This document shows positions 6,216 through 9,102 of a stretch of DNA of 9,102 nt, piece by piece (the first letter of the stretch is position 1; the number at the start of each line of letters is the position of its first letter). The notes beneath the pieces were generated by a model. The model did not search any database and had not been told where the DNA came from. It was given only the letters and a program-made list of their open reading frames with translations. The DNA comes from Deltaproteobacteria bacterium. GTDB taxonomy: Bacteria; Bdellovibrionota_C; UBA2361; JAAYZI01. Position numbers and translations under genes: made by a program. Location of the stretch: positions 1 to 9,102 of the forward strand of contig JAAYZI010000087.1 of assembly GCA_012514925.1 (NCBI GenBank), given 5' to 3'.

Positions 6216-7076
6216 ATGCCAATTACACTTGGTTCAAATATTGCGTCCTTACGGGCGCAGCGTTCTTTAGGTAAAAGTACTAATGCCCTCTCTGATGTTT
6301 ACCAGAAATTAAGCTCTGGTCAGCGTATCAACAAGGCCAGCGATGATGCAGCAGGTCTCTCGATTGCAGACTCCTTAAAAGCTCAGCAGCGCATCGCCTC
6401 AGTTGCGATCCGAAATGCCAATGACGGTATTTCGTCAATCGCGATTGCGGATGCGGCTCTGGGAGAAATCGGAGACACACTCACTCGTATGGCGGAGTTG
6501 GCAGAGCAGGCCGCTAACGGTGTGTTTTCGGTCACGCAGCGGTCTGCCTTGGCTGACGAGTTTCAAGCTCTGGGATCTGAAATTGAGCGTATTGCGGTTA
6601 CCACTAATTTTAACGGGGTGGTACTGCTTAGCGGAAACACCACCATGGTCTTGCAAGTTGGGTTTGACTCGGGCTCAACCTCCCAGATCTCCTATACTGG
6701 AGTGGCGGGGACCTTAAATGCTCTAGGATTGGCGGCAAATAATAAATCCGCGCTGACCTACTCCTTAAATGAGAGTACCCTTGAAGGTGGTCAATCTGCT
6801 TCGCGCCTTGCGCTGGATGCGGTTAATGCAGCTATTGGGTCTTTGGCTGCCACCCGTGGTGTTTTGGGCGCTGCGGAGTCGCGACTCGGTGTGGCGATCA
6901 CTAACCTGACAGTAGCGAGGGAGAACTTCGCTGCTGCGGAGAGTCAGATCAGAGACACTGACGTTGCTCAACAGGCCGCCGAGTTGACCAGGTTGAACAT
7001 CTTGCAGCAAGCCGGTTCGGCGGTGTTGGCGCAGGCCAATCAGCAGCCTTCCCTTGCGTTAACTCTCTTGCAGTAA
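6216..7076 (+). CDS. Flagellin, short form (fla1)
   Basis: This 286-aa flagellin is the filament subunit exported by the flagellar type III system. The N-terminal D0/D1 region is clear: ITLGSNIASLRAQRSL at the start, LSSGQRINKASDDAAGLSIA (residues 32-51), then ANDGISSIAIADAAL and LTRMAELAEQAANG. The C-terminal D1/D0 helices include AAESRLGVAITNL, ENFAAAESQIRDTD and ILQQAGSAVLAQANQ. Only about 50 residues lie between the conserved parts, so the surface D2/D3 domains are essentially missing. There is no cysteine. The start is fixed by GGAGGA 7 nt upstream. It is about 90% identical to fla2, with the differences concentrated in residues 19-31. The gene has its own promoter and appears monocistronic. 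Assembly would normally require a FliS chaperone and FliD cap, neither of which is encoded in this window. Confidence 0.97.
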   Translation: MPITLGSNIASLRAQRSLGKSTNALSDVYQKLSSGQRINKASDDAAGLSIADSLKAQQRIASVAIRNANDGISSIAIADAALGEIGDTLTRMAELAEQAANGVFSVTQRSALADEFQALGSEIERIAVTTNFNGVVLLSGNTTMVLQVGFDSGSTSQISYTGVAGTLNALGLAANNKSALTYSLNESTLEGGQSASRLALDAVNAAIGSLAATRGVLGAAESRLGVAITNLTVARENFAAAESQIRDTDVAQQAAELTRLNILQQAGSAVLAQANQQPSLALTLLQ

Positions 7077-7086
7077 GTTAAATGGA

Positions 7087-7142
7087 GCAAGGAGTGCTCC
7101 TTGCAGATCCGGCTTGATCCTTCAGCAAGGTCAGGCCGGATC
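7087..7142 (+). terminator. Paired hairpins just after fla1
   Basis: The first hairpin is GCAAGGAG-TG-CTCCTTGC (7087-7104). The second, 7106-7142, pairs GATCCGGC with GCCGGATC and has an inner CCTT-CAGC-AAGG helix. Both are stable, but neither is followed by a T-run, so they may stabilise the 3' end rather than terminate transcription. Confidence 0.5.
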
Positions 7143-7152
7143 CCGTTACTAA

Positions 7153-7217
7153 AGTCGGTGCTGCTTTGTTTGAGATATTTGTATGATTTTTAAGAATTCC
7201 TTTACCGACTCTTTTGT
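7153..7217 (+). terminator. Possible distal terminator of fla1
   Basis: AGTCGGT (7153-7159) pairs with ACCGACT (7204-7210), which is followed by CTTTTGTTT. The 44-nt loop is long, so the assignment is weak. Confidence 0.35.
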
Positions 7218-7329
7218 TTCCGGAGAGGCTTACTCTCAAATATTAAAATTTCCGATCTCGCTGCGTCTAGTATCTTGCTACTTTCTACTTAGGTTTTGGA
7301 GGGACGCCTAGTTATGGCTGAAGCTTGGC

Positions 7330-7349
7330 GTCTTTCCAAGACCATTTTT
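7330..7349 (+). terminator. Small hairpin with T-run in the fla1-fla2 gap
   Basis: GTCTT-TCC-AAGAC is followed by CATTTTTA. Overlapping it, GACGCC (7303) and GGCGTC (7327-7332) can pair over an 18-nt loop. It is short but has terminator form, and it sits before the fla2 promoter. Confidence 0.35.
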
Positions 7350-7409
7350 AATAAACTAGGGCAGGTGGGCGCGTGCTGCAAAAAAAGCAGGGCCATGCGA
7401 AAAAAGCGC

Positions 7410-7437
7410 TAAAGCTCGGGCGTTGAGCTGCCGTTAT
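7410..7437 (+). promoter_or_regulatory. Sigma-28-type promoter of fla2
   Basis: TAAAG (7410) and GCCGTTAT (7430-7437) start 20 nt apart. This is the best match of the three to FliA promoters. A-runs at 7380-7386 and 7400-7405 lie upstream. The leader would be about 255 nt. Confidence 0.7.
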
Positions 7438-7557
7438 CCACATTAGGCAAGATTGGATGTGTGTGATGCAGTGATGGCAGCCAAAAACATACTTAAACGG
7501 CAATTCAGGCCGGATAAGGAAGCTTGAGCGGATTCCAGCTGTAAGGAGGCTGGGGTA

Positions 7558-7611
7558 ATGCGCTGGCTTGGCTGTATCTTCACAAACCCGTTTTTAAATC
7601 ACGCCAATTAA
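7558..7611 (+). CDS. Putative 17-aa leader peptide in the fla2 5' UTR
   Basis: AAGGAGG (7543-7549) lies 8 nt before ATG 7558, a near-ideal Shine-Dalgarno. The ORF encodes MRWLGCIFTNPFLNHAN and ends in TAA. It lies inside the predicted fla2 leader, between the sigma-28 promoter and the GGA hairpin, and stops 89 nt before the fla2 start. The peptide resembles nothing I know. It could be a regulatory upstream ORF, or the Shine-Dalgarno-like GGAGG could be an RNA-binding site instead. I see no comparably well-served ORF in the fla1 or fla3 leaders. Confidence 0.35.
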   Translation: MRWLGCIFTNPFLNHAN

Positions 7612-7657
7612 GCTCTTTCACTGCGGTGCCTCGGTGGCGCGGTGGAATTTAAGATCC

Positions 7658-7675
7658 AGGCCAAGGGATTGGTTT
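7658..7675 (+). promoter_or_regulatory. fla2 leader hairpin with GGGA loop
   Basis: CCAA-GGGA-TTGG is a perfect short hairpin, extendable to 7 bp with two G-U pairs and an A-U. The loop contains GGA, as in the fla1 and fla3 leaders, and it ends 25 nt before the start codon. Confidence 0.4.
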
Positions 7676-7682
7676 GGATTGC

Positions 7683-7695
7683 AGTTCACGGAGGA
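7683..7695 (+). promoter_or_regulatory. Shared ribosome-binding block of fla2
   Basis: AGTTCACGGAGGA is identical to the fla1 block. It selects ATG 7701 (MAITLGSN) over the in-frame GTG/TTG-type starts upstream, which would add non-flagellin residues. Confidence 0.8.
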
Positions 7696-7700
7696 GTAAA

Positions 7701-8561
7701 ATGGCAATAACATTAGGTTCGAATATTGCTTCGCTTCGAGCTCAACGCAGCTTGAATCATAGCACCATGTCCCTTAACAATATTTATCAGCAATTAAGTT
7801 CCGGTCAACGTATCAATAAAGCTAGTGATGACGCGGCCGGGCTCTCCATTGCTGACTCTTTAAAGGCGCAGCAGCGAGTTGCAAGCGTGGCCATTAGAAA
7901 TGCCAATGACGGTATTTCAGGCATTGCGATTGCGGATGCGGCTCTGGGAGAAATTGGAAACACTCTTACCCGTATGGCGGAGCTGGCTGAGCAGTCTGCC
8001 AACGGCGTGTTTTCGGTGACACAACGTTCGGCTCTGCAGTCAGAGTTCTTGGCACTTGGCTCTGAAATTGAGCGTATTGCTGTCACTACCAATTTTAACG
8101 GAGTATCGCTGCTTAGCGGAAACAACACCATGGTCTTGCAGGTAGGGTTTAACTCGGCTTCAACTGCACAGATCTCATATACTGGAGTGGCGGGAACCCT
8201 AAATGCTTTAGGATTGGCAGCAACTAATAAATCCGCGCTGACCTACTCCTTAAATGAGGGTTCTCTTGAAGGTGGGCAATCCGCTTCGCGTCTTGCGTTG
8301 GATGCGGTTAATGCTGCGATTGGGTCTCTGGCTGCCACCCGTGGTGTTTTGGGTGCTGCGGAGTCGCGGCTTGGCGTGGCGATCAATAACCTGACAGTGG
8401 CGAGGGAGAACTTCGCTGCTGCGGAGAGCCAGATCAGAGACACCGACGTTGCTCAACAGGCCGCAGAGTTGACTCGCTTGGGCATTCTGCAGCAAGCCGG
8501 TTCGGCGGTGTTGGCGCAGGCTAATCAGCAGCCGGCCCTGGCACTCTCGTTGCTTGGATAA
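7701..8561 (+). CDS. Flagellin, short form (fla2)
   Basis: This 286-aa flagellin is collinear with fla1 without gaps and differs at about 29 positions. It keeps the D0/D1 signatures (LSSGQRINKASDDAAGLSIA; LTRMAELAEQSANG; ENFAAAESQIRDTD) and lacks sizeable D2/D3 domains. The most divergent segment is residues 19-31 (NHSTMSLNNIYQQ versus GKSTNALSDVYQK). At DNA level the first 107 bp are only about 66% identical to fla1, while the segment matching fla1 6801-7046 is about 91% identical even at third positions. That gradient suggests recombination between paralogues. It has its own sigma-28-type promoter, a long structured leader and a strong terminator, so it is probably a single-gene transcript. 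Paralogues of this kind often build one composite filament. Confidence 0.97.
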   Translation: MAITLGSNIASLRAQRSLNHSTMSLNNIYQQLSSGQRINKASDDAAGLSIADSLKAQQRVASVAIRNANDGISGIAIADAALGEIGNTLTRMAELAEQSANGVFSVTQRSALQSEFLALGSEIERIAVTTNFNGVSLLSGNNTMVLQVGFNSASTAQISYTGVAGTLNALGLAATNKSALTYSLNEGSLEGGQSASRLALDAVNAAIGSLAATRGVLGAAESRLGVAINNLTVARENFAAAESQIRDTDVAQQAAELTRLGILQQAGSAVLAQANQQPALALSLLG

Positions 8562-8584
8562 TACGGCTGTATTGTACTGTAACA

Positions 8585-8643
8585 AGCCCCGTCTGTCCGT
8601 TGGGTTTTGGTAGCAAAACCGGCGGGCACGGGGCTAATTTTTT
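8585..8643 (+). terminator. Strong intrinsic terminator of fla2
   Basis: AGCCCCGT pairs with ACGGGGCT. Inside it, TGTCCG pairs with CGGGCA (one G-U) and GGTTTTG with CAAAACC around GTAG. The hairpin is followed directly by AATTTTTT. This is a textbook rho-independent terminator 24 bp past the stop codon. Confidence 0.92.
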
Positions 8644-8708
8644 ATCCTTCCTGCCAGATTAGGGCTAAACGGTAGGCAGATTTTTTTCATGATAATCGCA
8701 CTGGTAAC

Positions 8709-8749
8709 ACAGTGTAATCACCTAATTTAATATTCACGTGAACGGATAC
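8709..8749 (+). repeat. Decayed right end of the interspersed element (copy D)
   Basis: ACGTGAACGGATAC (8736-8749) matches the element's right terminal repeat ACGTGAACGGTTAC in 13 of 14 positions. GTGTAATCA (8712-8720) matches the adjoining internal part but is set further away. No left end was found. Confidence 0.4.
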
Positions 8750-8758
8750 CCCGGATAT
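8740..8758 (+). promoter_or_regulatory. CGGATA direct repeat upstream of fla3
   Basis: CGGATA occurs at 8743-8748 and 8752-8757, as it does upstream of fla1 (5961, 5972). It overlaps the decayed repeat end and lies 36 bp before the fla3 -35 box. Confidence 0.3.
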
Positions 8759-8793
8759 AGCTTTTAAAAAAACTCTGATTTTTCATTTTTCGC

Positions 8794-8821
8794 TCAAGTT
8801 TAGGGATGCGTCAGCCGTTAT
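8794..8821 (+). promoter_or_regulatory. Sigma-28-type promoter of fla3
   Basis: TCAAGTTT (8794-8801) and GCCGTTAT (8814-8821) start 20 nt apart and match FliA boxes well. AT-rich tracts (8760-8790) precede them. The -10 box and the bases after it (TCC, then AGGCA) resemble the fla2 promoter region. The leader would be about 165 nt. Confidence 0.7.
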
Positions 8822-8950
8822 CCCTAATCAGGCAGGGTTGGGTGCACGGTGTAGGTGAGTGAGGTACAAAGCCGCCATTCTTGGAGGTTTCTTCTTCATT
8901 TTCCCGTTCCCAGTCAAGCTTAATTTCGCATGTTTGGAGTAATTTGCTCG

Positions 8951-8972
8951 TTAGGCTGAAGGACTAGCCTAA
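8951..8972 (+). promoter_or_regulatory. fla3 leader hairpin with AAGGA in the loop
   Basis: TTAGGCT and AGCCTAA form a perfect 7-bp stem around GAAGGACT. It ends 23 nt before the start codon and about 11 nt before the Shine-Dalgarno core. It is the strongest of the three leader hairpins. Confidence 0.5.
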
Positions 8973-8977
8973 ACTGA

Positions 8978-8990
8978 AGTTCAAGGAGGA
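8978..8990 (+). promoter_or_regulatory. Shared ribosome-binding block of fla3
   Basis: AGTTCAAGGAGGA differs from the fla1/fla2 block at one base and lies 5 nt before ATG 8996. Confidence 0.8.
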
Positions 8991-8995
8991 ATAAA

Positions 8996-9102
8996 ATGGC
9001 AATCACACTAGGTTCAAATATTGCGTCCTTACGGGCGCAACGTTCTTTGGGCAAAAGTACTAGTGCCCTTTCCGATGTATACCAGAGATTAAGCTCAGGT
9101 CA
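8996..9102 (+). CDS. Flagellin (fla3), first 35 codons only (3' end outside window)
   Basis: The visible protein begins MAITLGSNIASLRAQRSLGKST and continues through ALSDVYQRLSSG, so it is the N-terminal D0 helix of a third flagellin. At DNA level this 107-bp segment is about 89% identical to fla1 and clearly further from fla2 (fla1 to fla2 is 66% over the same segment), although fla2 is the nearer neighbour. It has its own promoter, leader hairpin and ribosome-binding block. The array may continue beyond the window. Confidence 0.93.
   Translation, partial: MAITLGSNIASLRAQRSLGKSTSALSDVYQRLSSG

Noticed and set aside
7491..7517. Second sigma-28 promoter for fla2 (TAAACGG...GCCGGATAA)
   Set aside because: The -10-like box has an inserted G and the spacing is about 4 nt too short, while the upstream 7410-7437 site fits the other two promoters exactly.
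7626..7690. Sigma-54 promoter before fla2 (TGG...TTGC strings)
   Set aside because: The GG-to-GC spacing is not the required 10 nt in any candidate.
7805..8131. Long minus-strand ORFs opposite the flagellin genes
   Set aside because: They are by-products of biased codon use in the flagellins; no ribosome-binding sites or recognisable domains, and the same shadow frames recur in both paralogues.
8848..8925. Upstream ORF in the fla3 leader starting at GTG
   Set aside because: It has only a weak ribosome-binding site, a GTG start, and no similarity to the fla2 leader peptide.
1..9102. CRISPR arrays, tRNA or rRNA genes, transposase, phage or toxin-antitoxin genes
   Set aside because: No regularly spaced repeats, cloverleaf sequences or protein signatures of these classes were found on either strand.

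Overview
The window looks like part of the chromosome of a flagellated, Gram-negative-type (diderm) bacterium of moderate GC. The evidence is a lipoprotein with a glycine zipper, thioredoxin, a polytopic GT-C-like membrane protein, and a tandem array of short flagellins with sigma-28-type promoters. There are no rRNA, tRNA, CRISPR, transposase or phage genes, and the species cannot be named from this sequence.

Layout. Positions 3-1034 hold the 3' part of a divergent GlpD-like FAD oxidoreductase gene. Next is an unrecognised 149-aa ORF (1165-1614). Its last codons and stop lie in a ~130-bp repeat with terminal inverted repeats (copy A, 1604-1733). trxA follows on the minus strand (1792-2118). 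Then comes a fragment of the same repeat (2255-2307) and a SPL/radical-SAM-like gene that encodes no cysteine at all (2430-3311). It converges on a minus-strand glycine-zipper lipoprotein gene (3399-3779). Divergent from that is a 587-aa GT-C-like membrane protein gene (4074-5837), which also ends inside a copy of the repeat (copy B, 5829-5945).

The right third (5950-9102) is a flagellin array: two complete 286-aa paralogues about 90% identical (fla1, fla2) and the first 107 bp of a third (fla3). Each has its own promoter of the form CTMAAG-N15-GCCGTWWT, with exactly 20 nt between the two boxes' first bases. Each has a long 5' leader, a hairpin whose loop carries GGA, and a shared ribosome-binding block AGTTCA(C/A)GGAGGA. 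The fla2 leader also holds a 17-codon ORF with an excellent Shine-Dalgarno. A strong intrinsic terminator closes fla2, so the genes are probably separate transcription units controlled in parallel.

Three signals deserve a second look. First, the mobile-looking repeat: both full copies have apparent 8-bp target duplications and replace a natural stop codon a codon or two away with their own TAA. Second, the parallel flagellin leader architecture, which suggests post-transcriptional (CsrA/RsmA-like) control. Third, the radical-SAM relative that has lost its iron-sulfur cysteines.
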